DNA of 64,000 bases from Rhodococcoides trifolii (GTDB lineage Bacteria; Actinomycetota; Actinomycetes; Mycobacteriales; Mycobacteriaceae). Position numbers and translations under genes: made by a program. Positions within the stretch are counted from its first letter, which is position 1, and the number at the start of each line of letters is the position of its first letter. The stretch is taken from assembly GCF_014635345.1 (NCBI RefSeq), contig NZ_BMCU01000004.1, forward strand, positions 62,001-126,000. Reading direction: 5' to 3'. This document shows positions 48,976 to 57,184 of this stretch, one piece after another. The notes below the pieces were generated by a model. It was not told the DNA's origin and did not search any database. It saw nothing but the letters and a program-made list of their open reading frames with translations.

Positions 48976-49863
48976 ATGGGCCCGCTCGCGTTCCGAACCC
49001 CGACGTTGTTCGAGGTGGGACGTGGGCGGGCCGATCGTTGGGAGAAGCACAACGCGGAGACGTTGATCGCCCTGGAATGCCACAGCGAGGGGCCGTTCCG
49101 GGCCCTCGAAGCCAACCTGCAACTCGACCGCGTGCACCTGGCGCTGGTCCGTGCCGATCACCATCGCGTCGACCGATCCGCCGCGCTCGTCGAGTCTCAC
49201 CCGAGCGACTCGATCGCGATCTACGCGGTTCTGGCCGGCCGCTCGGTCATCGATGGGGCGGTCGGGCGCAGCACCGTCACCGCAGGTCAGGTCATTGCGC
49301 TCGACCCCGACGCACCCTTCGCTCGCGACTTCGACGGCGGAGTCCACGAGCTGGTGGTCAAGGTGCCACGATCCGTGCTCGGCGACGTCGACCTGACCGC
49401 CCCGCTGATCTCCGACGACATCTACTCGCGCGCGCTGATCGCGTCCGTCTCGCGCGCCGTCCGCCGCACCGAAGCGCCGTCGCCCGACGAGGACACCATC
49501 CTCGACCTCGTGCTGGCCGTCGCTACCGGTGGGCGCGCAGAAGCAACCGTGATGCGCCGCGCCGCCGCACGCGCCTTCGTCGACCGGCATTTCGCCGACG
49601 CTGACCTGTCGGCCGCCGACGTGGCTGCGGGCGTCGGCATCAGCGAACGGCAACTCTCACGCGTGTTCGCCGCGGCGGGTACGTCGGTTCCCCGCTACGT
49701 CCTCGGACGGCGACTCGACGCCGCCTACGCGCTCCTGCTCCGCTCTCCCGAACTCACGACCGGGGTGGTGGCCGCCCGGTGCGGGTTCACCTCGACGGCT
49801 CATTTCTCGCGATCGTTCGTCGGGCGGTTCGGTGTTCATGCGGGCCGCGTGAACACGCGGTGA
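48976..49863 (+). CDS. AraC family transcriptional regulator
   Basis: A 295-residue regulator. Residues 1 to about 175 form an AraC-binding-like (AraC/NphR-type) ligand domain. The C-terminal double helix-turn-helix (about 195-295) includes LSAADVAAGVGISERQLSRV and GVVAARCGFTSTAHFSRSF. It lies 89 bases upstream of the resorcinol-type operon on the same strand and probably activates it with an aromatic inducer. In Corynebacterium glutamicum the equivalent rol operon is controlled by a TetR protein (RolR), so the regulator type differs here. Confidence 0.88.
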   Translation: MGPLAFRTPTLFEVGRGRADRWEKHNAETLIALECHSEGPFRALEANLQLDRVHLALVRADHHRVDRSAALVESHPSDSIAIYAVLAGRSVIDGAVGRSTVTAGQVIALDPDAPFARDFDGGVHELVVKVPRSVLGDVDLTAPLISDDIYSRALIASVSRAVRRTEAPSPDEDTILDLVLAVATGGRAEATVMRRAAARAFVDRHFADADLSAADVAAGVGISERQLSRVFAAAGTSVPRYVLGRRLDAAYALLLRSPELTTGVVAARCGFTSTAHFSRSFVGRFGVHAGRVNTR

Positions 49864-49952
49864 TGCTCATTTCCGCCATCGATGTTCGACTTCCTTTCCC
49901 TCGAGGTCTGTGACGGCCGACACTCGGCTGCATACCTCGGAAAGGATTCCCC

Positions 49953-51749
49953 ATGCCAGTGTTCGACGATGGTCAGGCCGACACCGCAGTGCCGGAGAAC
50001 GCAACCGTCACCACCGACGTTCTCGTGGTGGGTTCGGGACCCGCCGGCGCGTCCGCAGCACTGATGCTCTCCACACTGGGCATCGACAACATCATGATCA
50101 CCAAGTACCGGTGGACGGCCAACACGCCGCGTGCCCACATCACCAATCAGCGGTCGATGGAAATCTTCCGCGACCTCGGAATTGCCGATCAGGTTCTCGC
50201 CGACGCCACCCCGCACCACATGGTGGGCGACACGGTGTTCTGCACCTCGATCAACGGCGAGGAAATCGGCCGAATCCGAACGTGGGGAACGCATCCCGCG
50301 CGGGAGGCGGATTACCAGTTGGCATCCCCGATGCTGACCGTCGATGTCCCGCAGAACTTCCTCGAACCGATCCTGGTCCGTAACGCGTCGATGCGAGGGA
50401 CGCACAGCCGATTCTCGACGGAGTACGTCTCCCACGTGCAGGACGCGGACGGGGTCAATGTTGCAGTGCGGGACCGGCTCACGGGCCACGAATACACGAT
50501 CCGCGCGAAGTATCTGATCGGTGCCGACGGCGCCCGGTCCAAGGTCGCCGCCGACATCGACCTGCCGTACGAGGGCAGGATGGACATCGCCGGTTCGATG
50601 AACATCACGTTCAAGGCCGACATCGAGGCGCACGTCGGTCACCGACCGTCGGTGCTGTACTGGGTGATTCAGCCCGGATCGAACGTCGGCGGTATCGGCG
50701 CCGGGCTGGTTCGGATGGTGCGGCCGTGGAACGAATGGCTGATCGTGTGGGGATACGACATCGCCGGCGACCCGCCCGTCGTCGACGAGGCTGCGGCCAC
50801 ACAGATCGTGCGCAACCTGTTGGGCATGCCCGATCTCGACGTCGAGATCACGGGAACGTCGTTGTGGGGCAACAACGAGATGTTCGCAACCGAACTGTCG
50901 AAAGGCCGGGTCTTCTGCGCCGGCGACGCGATACATCGCCACCCGCCGAGCAACGGCCTGGGTTCCAACACGTCGGTCCAGGATTCGTACAACCTCGCGT
51001 GGAAGCTTGCGGCAGTGCTGAAGGGGCAGGCGGACCCATCGCTGCTCGATACCTACACCGACGAACGGGCACCCGTCGCACGGCGCATCGTCACCCGCGC
51101 CAACAAGTCCAGCCGAGAGTTCGCCGACATCTTCGTCGCACTCGGTGTCACCGAAGCCAAGACGGAGCAGGAGATGGTCGAGCGCATCGAAGAGCGTAAG
51201 GCCGACACCCCTGAGGGGCTTGCGAAGCGTGCGGCGCTGAAGAAGGCAATGGAACTGAAGAACTACGAATTCAACGCTCACGGTGTCGAATTGGGCCAGT
51301 TCTACACCTCTGCAGCCATCGTCAACGACGACGGTTCCCAGCCGCCGACGCCCACTCGTGACACCGATCTCTACCACGAGATGTCGACGGTCCCGGGCTC
51401 GCATCTCCCGCACGCGTGGGTCGGCGACAGCCGGAGCACCGTCGCGGTCATGGACCTCGCCCCCTACACTCGGTGGACTCTCATCACCGGAATCGCGGGG
51501 CAGACATGGGCTTCCGCGGGCGCCGAGATTGCCGGTGAACTCGGAATCGACCTCGAGACCGTCGTCATCGGACCCGGCCGAGGGGTCACGGATCTGTACT
51601 TCGACTGGGCTTCGCTCCGAGAGGTCGAGGAGAGCGGCGTGCTGCTCGTGCGACCCGACAAGCACATCGCGTGGCGATCGACGTCGCTGCCCGAGAGTCC
51701 GGCGGCCGCTCTACGTGCAGCCTTGTCGAGCATCCTGGGGTCTCGTTGA
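49953..51749 (+). CDS. rolH: FAD-dependent phenol-type monooxygenase, resorcinol hydroxylase-like
   Basis: A 598-residue group A flavoprotein hydroxylase of the TfdB/phenol hydroxylase family. The FAD motif is VVGSGPAGASAALML, the DG motif is LIGADGARSKVA, and the GD motif is VFCAGDAIHRHPPSNGLGS. A C-terminal thioredoxin-like domain follows. Its neighbours, maleylacetate reductase and hydroxyquinol dioxygenase, indicate that it forms hydroxyquinol (1,2,4-trihydroxybenzene), most likely from resorcinol. The substrate assignment is from context; a related dihydroxybenzene or chlorophenol remains possible. It overlaps the next gene by one base. Confidence 0.87.
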   Translation: MPVFDDGQADTAVPENATVTTDVLVVGSGPAGASAALMLSTLGIDNIMITKYRWTANTPRAHITNQRSMEIFRDLGIADQVLADATPHHMVGDTVFCTSINGEEIGRIRTWGTHPAREADYQLASPMLTVDVPQNFLEPILVRNASMRGTHSRFSTEYVSHVQDADGVNVAVRDRLTGHEYTIRAKYLIGADGARSKVAADIDLPYEGRMDIAGSMNITFKADIEAHVGHRPSVLYWVIQPGSNVGGIGAGLVRMVRPWNEWLIVWGYDIAGDPPVVDEAAATQIVRNLLGMPDLDVEITGTSLWGNNEMFATELSKGRVFCAGDAIHRHPPSNGLGSNTSVQDSYNLAWKLAAVLKGQADPSLLDTYTDERAPVARRIVTRANKSSREFADIFVALGVTEAKTEQEMVERIEERKADTPEGLAKRAALKKAMELKNYEFNAHGVELGQFYTSAAIVNDDGSQPPTPTRDTDLYHEMSTVPGSHLPHAWVGDSRSTVAVMDLAPYTRWTLITGIAGQTWASAGAEIAGELGIDLETVVIGPGRGVTDLYFDWASLREVEESGVLLVRPDKHIAWRSTSLPESPAAALRAALSSILGSR

Positions 51750-52786
51750 TGCGTTTCGACCACGTCACGCTTGCGCAGCGAGTGTCGTTCGCGCCCAACG
51801 GTGCACAGGGCAAGCTTGCCGAAGAGATCGGCGCCCTCGGTGCGACGCGTGTGATGGTGATCGCGTCGCCGCGCGACACGGAGACCGCGCATCGCATCGC
51901 CGCCGACATCGAGGTGGCGGCATGGCATCACGAGGTGGTCATGCACGTTCCCGTCGACGTCGCGGACAGGGCCCGAACGGTGGCCGCCGAGCACGGCGTC
52001 GACGCACTCGTGTGCATCGGCGGGGGATCCGCGACCGGTCTCGCCAAAGCCGTTGCGCTGACCACGGGTATCCCCATCGTCGCCGTCCCGACGACGTACG
52101 CGGGATCCGAAGCAACGGACGTCTGGGGCCTGACCGACAACGGCACGAAGACGACCGGCGTCGACGCACGGGTGCTGCCCGTCGCCGTCGTGTACGACTC
52201 GTCGTTGACGATGTCCCTGCCGGTGGACCTGAGCATCTCGTCGGGGCTCAATGCGCTCGCGCACTGCGTCGATGCTCTCTGGGGTCCCCGCGTCGATCCG
52301 ATCGACACCGCTCTTGCGTCGGAAGCCATGCGCGCGTTACGGATCGGACTGTCCGACGTGTCCGCGGGACGCGACCAACTGTTGTACGGCGCGTACCTCG
52401 CCGCGGTGTCGTTCGCGTCGACCGGTTCCGGCTTGCACCACAAGATCTGCCACGTCCTCGGGGGCATGTTCGATCTCCCGCACGCGCAGACCCATGCCGT
52501 GGTGCTGCCGCACGTCCTGGCGTTCAACGCACCGAACGCACCGGACGCCGCCGCTCGGGTCGCGGCCGCGTTCGATACCCACGATTCGGTCACCGGTCTC
52601 GTCGATCTGTACCGGCGACTCGACGCTCCGCGCTCCCTGCAGGAGCTGGGCATGCCCCGAGACGGAATTCCGCAGGCAACGAAAGCCGTTCTGGCAGTAG
52701 CCCCTCCGAGTAATCCCACCCCGGTCACCGAGCAGAACATCACCGCCCTGTTGGAGGCGGCGTGGAAAGGAACTGACCCCTCATGA
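51749..52786 (+). CDS. rolM: maleylacetate reductase
   Basis: A 345-residue member of the iron-containing alcohol dehydrogenase family, maleylacetate reductase subgroup. It reduces maleylacetate to 3-oxoadipate with NAD(P)H. The cofactor site shows [16 protein letters not shown], followed by [35 protein letters not shown] and [20 protein letters not shown] carry the family's histidines. The length is typical. It is coupled to rolH (TGATG) and to rolD (ATGA). Confidence 0.93.
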   Translation: MRFDHVTLAQRVSFAPNGAQGKLAEEIGALGATRVMVIASPRDTETAHRIAADIEVAAWHHEVVMHVPVDVADRARTVAAEHGVDALVCIGGGSATGLAKAVALTTGIPIVAVPTTYAGSEATDVWGLTDNGTKTTGVDARVLPVAVVYDSSLTMSLPVDLSISSGLNALAHCVDALWGPRVDPIDTALASEAMRALRIGLSDVSAGRDQLLYGAYLAAVSFASTGSGLHHKICHVLGGMFDLPHAQTHAVVLPHVLAFNAPNAPDAAARVAAAFDTHDSVTGLVDLYRRLDAPRSLQELGMPRDGIPQATKAVLAVAPPSNPTPVTEQNITALLEAAWKGTDPS

Positions 52787-53649
52787 CGGAAGCACAGGAT
52801 GCGCGCGAGGTCGAGCTGATCGAACGCGTCGAAGCGTCCTTCGCCGGGTGCGACAACGACAGGCTGCGCGAGGTGATGCAGGCGTCGGTGCGGCACCTGC
52901 ACGCGTTCATGCGTGAGGTACGACCCACCGAAGCCGAATGGACCACGGCCATCGAGTTCCTCACCGCCGTCGGACACATCACCGACGACCGGCGGCAGGA
53001 ATTCATCCTGCTGTCCGACGTCCTCGGCGTGTCCATGCAGACCATCGCGATCAACAACCCCGCGTACGCGAACGCAACGGAGGCAACGGTGTTCGGACCG
53101 TTCTTCGTCGACGACAGCCCCGCCGTGGAACTCGGCGGCGACATCGGAGGCGGCGCGTCCGGTGAGCCGTGCTGGGTCGAGGGCACCGTCACCGACGTCG
53201 ACGGCCGACCGATCTCCGGTGCCCGGATCGAGGTGTGGGAGGCGGACGAGGACGGGTTCTACGACGTGCAGTACGACGACGACCGCACTGCCGGCCGCGG
53301 GCACCTCATCTCCGACGACGACGGCACGTACCGCTTCTGGGGTGTGACGCCGACGCCTTACCCCATTCCGCACGACGGCCCCGTCGGCAAGATGCTCGAG
53401 GCAGTCGGGCGGTCACCGATGCGCGCGTCGCACCTGCACTTCAAGGTGGACGCTCCGGGCATGCGCTCTCTCGTCACGCACATCTTCGTGCGCGGAGACG
53501 AGCTGCTCGCGTCGGATTCGGTGTTCGGGGTGAAGGATTCGCTGGTGAAGGACTTCGTGCGGCACACCGGCGAACCCACTCCGGACGGTCGCGAGGCGCC
53601 CGAGTGGTCGTCCGTCACCTTCGATATCGTGCTGGCCCCGGCAGGTTAG
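52783..53649 (+). CDS. rolD: hydroxyquinol 1,2-dioxygenase (intradiol)
   Basis: A 288-residue iron(III) intradiol dioxygenase that cleaves hydroxyquinol to maleylacetate. The N-terminal helical dimer domain (residues 1-95) is typical of catechol/hydroxyquinol dioxygenases. The iron ligands are two tyrosines (in GFYDVQYDD and [12 protein letters not shown]) and two histidines (RASHLHFKV). [13 protein letters not shown] and [20 protein letters not shown] are family signatures. Its product is the substrate of the preceding gene. It overlaps the opposing permease gene by four bases at the stop. Confidence 0.93.
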   Translation: MTEAQDAREVELIERVEASFAGCDNDRLREVMQASVRHLHAFMREVRPTEAEWTTAIEFLTAVGHITDDRRQEFILLSDVLGVSMQTIAINNPAYANATEATVFGPFFVDDSPAVELGGDIGGGASGEPCWVEGTVTDVDGRPISGARIEVWEADEDGFYDVQYDDDRTAGRGHLISDDDGTYRFWGVTPTPYPIPHDGPVGKMLEAVGRSPMRASHLHFKVDAPGMRSLVTHIFVRGDELLASDSVFGVKDSLVKDFVRHTGEPTPDGREAPEWSSVTFDIVLAPAG

Positions 53650-55046
53650 AGCGCGGGCCCTCGTACGGCGTCGTGCGGGGGAGTATCGCTGTCCTGCGCA
53701 AACTTTCGCTGCAGCGTCTCGGAATTGAGCAGCATGTTCAGCAGAATGGCGGTCAAGGCGCCGGCGCTGATGCCGGAGTCGAAGATGGTCTGGAACCACG
53801 TCGGGAAGTCTTCGTAGAGAGTGGGACTCACCGTCGGGAGAAGGCCGACTCCCACCGAGATGGCCACCACCAGGACGTTGGTGTTGTTGAACCGGACCTG
53901 GCTGAGTGTGCGCACCCCGCTCGCGGCGACCATGCCGAACAGCGCGATCCCGGCGCCGCCGAGGACGGACAGTGGGACACCTTCGACGACGGCGCCCAGT
54001 TTGGGCAGGATTCCCAGCAGGATCAGGATGATGCCCGCGAAGGATGCGACGTGTCTCGTCTTGACGCCGGTGATGGCGACGAGGCCGACGTTCTGCGCAA
54101 AGGCGGTGTAGGGGAAGGTGTTGAACACGCCGCCGAGCACCGTGGACAGTCCGTCCGCACGGAGTCCGTCCGACAGTTGCCGCGGCTCGACCTTCTTGTC
54201 GACGATCTCTCCGACGGCCAGAATGTCGCCGGTCGTCTCCGTCATGATCACCAGCGCGACGATGAGCATCGAGATGATCGCCGTGATCTGAAAGCTCGGC
54301 AGCCCGAAGTGGAACGGCATGGTGATGCCGACCCAGTTCTGCTCGCTCACTCCACTGAAATCCGTCATGCCGAACGGAACCGCCACCACGGTGCCGATGA
54401 CGAGGCCGATGAGAATGGACAGCCGCTTGATCGCCTCCGGGCCGAACCGCTCGAGCGCGATGATGACGATCAACGTGAACGCGCCCAGCCCGATGTTCGC
54501 GGGTGACCCGAAGTCCTCCGTGACGCCTGGTGTCCCGCCGCCGAACCAGTTGGCCGCGACGGGCATCAAGGACAGGCCGATGATGAGAATGACGGTGCCG
54601 GTGACCAGGGGCGGAAACAGATGCAGAAGTCTGCCGAACACCGGTGCCAGCAACATCATGAAGATGCCCGAGGCGATCACCGACCCGTAGATGGCGGTGA
54701 TGCCGTACTGGGACCCGATGGTGATCATCGGTGCGACGGCAGCGAAGGTACAGCCCTGCATCAGCGGGAGTCGAACGCCGAACCGCCAGAAGCCGATCGC
54801 CTGAATCAGCGTGGCGATACCGGCGACGAACAGGTCGGCGGTGATCAGGTACGGCAGATCCGACGATTGCAACTTCCCTTGTGCCACAAGCGCTCCGCCG
54901 ACGATCAGCGGCACGGCGACGGCACCGGCGTACATCGCGAGTACGTGTTGCAGGCCGAGCGGCGCGAGTTTGGCGAGGGGCGGGATGTCGTCCACGGGGT
55001 GCTTACCCTGGTGACCGCCGGTGATGACCTTCGTCAGAGAAACCAT
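53646..55046 (-). CDS. NCS2 family nucleobase:cation symporter
   Basis: A 466-residue membrane transporter with about 12-14 helices. The NCS2 signature [16 protein letters not shown] and the acidic helix [15 protein letters not shown] are clear, and [20 protein letters not shown] is the typical first helix. The family imports uracil, xanthine or uric acid with a proton or sodium ion; the sequence looks closest to the xanthine/urate branch. No purine catabolism gene is adjacent. It converges on the resorcinol operon with overlapping stops, so the link between them is probably not functional. Confidence 0.92.
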   Translation of the reverse strand: MVSLTKVITGGHQGKHPVDDIPPLAKLAPLGLQHVLAMYAGAVAVPLIVGGALVAQGKLQSSDLPYLITADLFVAGIATLIQAIGFWRFGVRLPLMQGCTFAAVAPMITIGSQYGITAIYGSVIASGIFMMLLAPVFGRLLHLFPPLVTGTVILIIGLSLMPVAANWFGGGTPGVTEDFGSPANIGLGAFTLIVIIALERFGPEAIKRLSILIGLVIGTVVAVPFGMTDFSGVSEQNWVGITMPFHFGLPSFQITAIISMLIVALVIMTETTGDILAVGEIVDKKVEPRQLSDGLRADGLSTVLGGVFNTFPYTAFAQNVGLVAITGVKTRHVASFAGIILILLGILPKLGAVVEGVPLSVLGGAGIALFGMVAASGVRTLSQVRFNNTNVLVVAISVGVGLLPTVSPTLYEDFPTWFQTIFDSGISAGALTAILLNMLLNSETLQRKFAQDSDTPPHDAVRGPAL

Positions 55047-55111
55047 CGGGTCAGTCTGCGCGCTGTCCGTTTCGTCTGTCCGGCGTTCGGGTTACGACAG
55101 CGCTACAGGGG

Positions 55112-55537
55112 TCAGGGGGCCAACGTCCCGACGTTCTTCGAAATCGACGACGTGAGAACTTTCCCCACGACCGCGGCGAGGCCGGGTAGGGGTGCGTCGA
55201 AACCGACCGTGTAGTCGAGCGCCGTGCCACCGTCGGCGGTGGGTGTGAGCACTTGCTTGCCCCAGTGGCCCCGCAAGATGCCGCCCTTGCTGATGCGGTA
55301 CTCGATCAACGAGTTCGGCTCCGACGTCGTGACGGTCTCGTCGAACGCCGGCAATGGCCCGACCTTCAGCGCACGCGTGGAGCCGACGCCGTTGCGGGAG
55401 GTGTCACCGTCGCGAACGCGGGTGATTTTCGCGCCGAACAGAGGACCGAGGTTCTCGTGTTCGCCCAGTGCGGCGAACACGGTGTCGGGGGGCGAGGTGA
55501 AGGTATGGGTGACGTGGACTCGGGTGGGGGCAGGCAT
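55112..55537 (-). CDS. SRPBCC family protein
   Basis: A 141-residue START/Bet v1-like protein (VHVTHTFTSPPDTVFAALGE, then GGILRGHWGKQVLTPTADGG). It is presumed to bind a hydrophobic ligand; function unknown. The frame is open upstream through the tRNA gene, but ATG 55537 starts the family sequence. It begins 32 bases downstream of the tRNA-Pro terminator with no ribosome binding site and no clear promoter in that short space, so expression may depend on read-through or on a promoter within the tRNA region. Confidence 0.8.
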   Translation of the reverse strand: MPAPTRVHVTHTFTSPPDTVFAALGEHENLGPLFGAKITRVRDGDTSRNGVGSTRALKVGPLPAFDETVTTSEPNSLIEYRISKGGILRGHWGKQVLTPTADGGTALDYTVGFDAPLPGLAAVVGKVLTSSISKNVGTLAP

Positions 55538-55568
55538 GGACTCGATGATGTCAGGTGAGAACACGAAA

Positions 55569-55594
55569 AAGCCCCGGCTCGAAAGCCGGGGCTT
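55569..55594 (-). terminator. intrinsic terminator of tRNA-Pro
   Basis: AAGCCCCGGCT and its exact complement form an 11-bp stem with a 4-base loop and, on the minus strand, a following run of Ts. The plus strand also has a short CTTTTC tail. It lies 22 bases after the tRNA 3' end. Confidence 0.9.
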
Positions 55595-55616
55595 CTTTTC
55601 GTGTCTCAACCACGAG

Positions 55617-55690
<74 letters not shown>

Positions 55691-55710
55691 TGTTTGGCAG
55701 ACGACGAAGT

Positions 55711-56682
55711 CTATCGCACCACGGCTTCGGAACGCGAAACGCCCTCGTCGGAACCGCTTTCCGCACGGCGATGGGGAGCCGGAGTCAGCGTCAGCAACGT
55801 CGCCTCGGGGCGGCAGCAGAACCGAGCAGGCGCATACGGCGACGTGCCGATGCCCGCCGACACGTGCAGCTGCGTGTGGGCACCCCAGCGCGACGGCCCC
55901 TTGACGCGAGAGCGGTCGATCTCGCAGTTGGTGACGAGCGCACCGTAGAACGGAACACAGAGCTGCCCGCCGTGCGTGTGTCCGGCGAGGACGAGGTCGT
56001 ATCCGTCGGCAGCGAAGCGGTCGAGAACGCGCGGCTCCGGCGAGTGCGTGATGCCCAGGGTCAGATCCGCGACAGGGTTCGGCACTCCGGCGATGGTGTC
56101 GTACCGATCACGCTTGAGGTGCGGATCATCGACGCCGGCCGTGGCGATGCGAACGCCGGCCACCTCGAGCTCACGCTTGGTGTGAGTGACGTCGAGCCAT
56201 CCACGCTCGGTGAACGCGGCGCGCAGATCCTGCCAGGGCAACGGCTCGCCGAAGACCTTCTTGTGGCTCTTCTTGAAGTACTTGAGGGGATTCTTCGGCT
56301 TCGGCGCGAAGTAGTCGTTGGAGCCGAAGACGAACAGACCGGGACGCGCCAACAGCGACCCAAGAGACTGCACGACGGCCGGAACCGAACGCTGGTGAGA
56401 CAGGTTGTCGCCCGTGTTCACCACGAGATCCGGTTCGAGACGGTCGAGCTCGCGAAGCCAGTTCTGCTTCATCCGCTGGTTCGGCATCATGTGCAGGTCG
56501 CTGATGTGCAGCACGCGGATCGTCTGCGACCCGGGCGCGAGAACGGGCATCGTGGCTTCGCGGAGCGTGAACGCGTTGCGCTCGATCAGCGTGGCGTAGG
56601 CCAGGCCGGCAGTTGCCGATCCGGCTGCGGCCAAAGCGACACGCGCAGGAGTCGAAGTGGTGACTATCGATTTGCCGGACAC
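55711..56682 (-). CDS. metallophosphoesterase with N-terminal membrane segment
   Basis: A 323-residue calcineurin-like phosphoesterase (Rv3683-like). Metal-binding motifs are HISDLHMMPNQ, VVNTGDNLSH, GSNDYF (an Asn-Asp form of GNHE) and LAGHTHGGQL. A hydrophobic N-terminal segment (TPARVALAAAGSATAGLAYA) anchors it. The start is uncertain: GTG 56682 fits the family length, while ATG 56709 would overlap the divergent gene's start codon. It neighbours ponA2 as in mycobacteria; the substrate is unknown but may be a cell-envelope nucleotide or lipid phosphate. Confidence 0.88.
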   Translation of the reverse strand: MSGKSIVTTSTPARVALAAAGSATAGLAYATLIERNAFTLREATMPVLAPGSQTIRVLHISDLHMMPNQRMKQNWLRELDRLEPDLVVNTGDNLSHQRSVPAVVQSLGSLLARPGLFVFGSNDYFAPKPKNPLKYFKKSHKKVFGEPLPWQDLRAAFTERGWLDVTHTKRELEVAGVRIATAGVDDPHLKRDRYDTIAGVPNPVADLTLGITHSPEPRVLDRFAADGYDLVLAGHTHGGQLCVPFYGALVTNCEIDRSRVKGPSRWGAHTQLHVSAGIGTSPYAPARFCCRPEATLLTLTPAPHRRAESGSDEGVSRSEAVVR

Positions 56683-56707
56683 CTCGACGACGATACCGTT
56701 TCCCACC

Positions 56708-57184
56708 ATGGCCGAGAATTCTGATTTCGAAAAGCGCCTCAGGGCGGACCTCACCACCTCGATGAAGGCGAAGAACTCCGTACGCACCGGAACGCTGCGC
56801 ATGCTCATCTCGGCAGTCATCGCCGAGAAGGTGTCCGGCAAGGAAGCACACGAACTCTCCGACGACGACATCCTCAAGGTGCTCGCGAAGGAATCGAAGA
56901 AGCGCGGCGAGTCGGCGCAGATCTACATCGACAACGGCCGCCAGGAACTGGCGGACAAAGAGGTGGCCGAAGCCGCCATCATCGACGAGTACCTACCCAC
57001 ACCCCTCTCCGACGACGAACTCGGAGCGATCGTCGACACCGCGATCGCGCAGGTCACGACGGACCTCGGCGAGCCCCCGGCCATGCGTCAGATGGGCCAG
57101 GTCATGAAGATTGCCACCGGCCTCGCAGAAGGCAAGGCCGACGGCTCCCGCATTTCCGGGGCCGTCAAAGCACGACTCTCCTGA
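56708..57184 (+). CDS. GatB/YqeY domain-containing protein
   Basis: A 158-residue protein of the YqeY family, which shares the C-terminal tail domain of the tRNA amidotransferase GatB. FEKRLRADLTTSMKAKNSVR, RTGTLRMLISAVIAEKVSGK and IIDEYLPTPLSDDEL are typical. It may bind tRNA, but its role is not established. ATG 56708 is supported by family length; it lies on the CATG shared with an alternative start of the divergent phosphoesterase. Its stop abuts the ponA2 stop with no space. Confidence 0.9.
   Translation: MAENSDFEKRLRADLTTSMKAKNSVRTGTLRMLISAVIAEKVSGKEAHELSDDDILKVLAKESKKRGESAQIYIDNGRQELADKEVAEAAIIDEYLPTPLSDDELGAIVDTAIAQVTTDLGEPPAMRQMGQVMKIATGLAEGKADGSRISGAVKARLS

Noticed and set aside
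47920..49653. Antisense frame across the F420-dependent enzyme and AraC gene.
   Set aside because: It is a compositional shadow; both plus-strand genes have family motifs and ribosome binding sites or close operon spacing.
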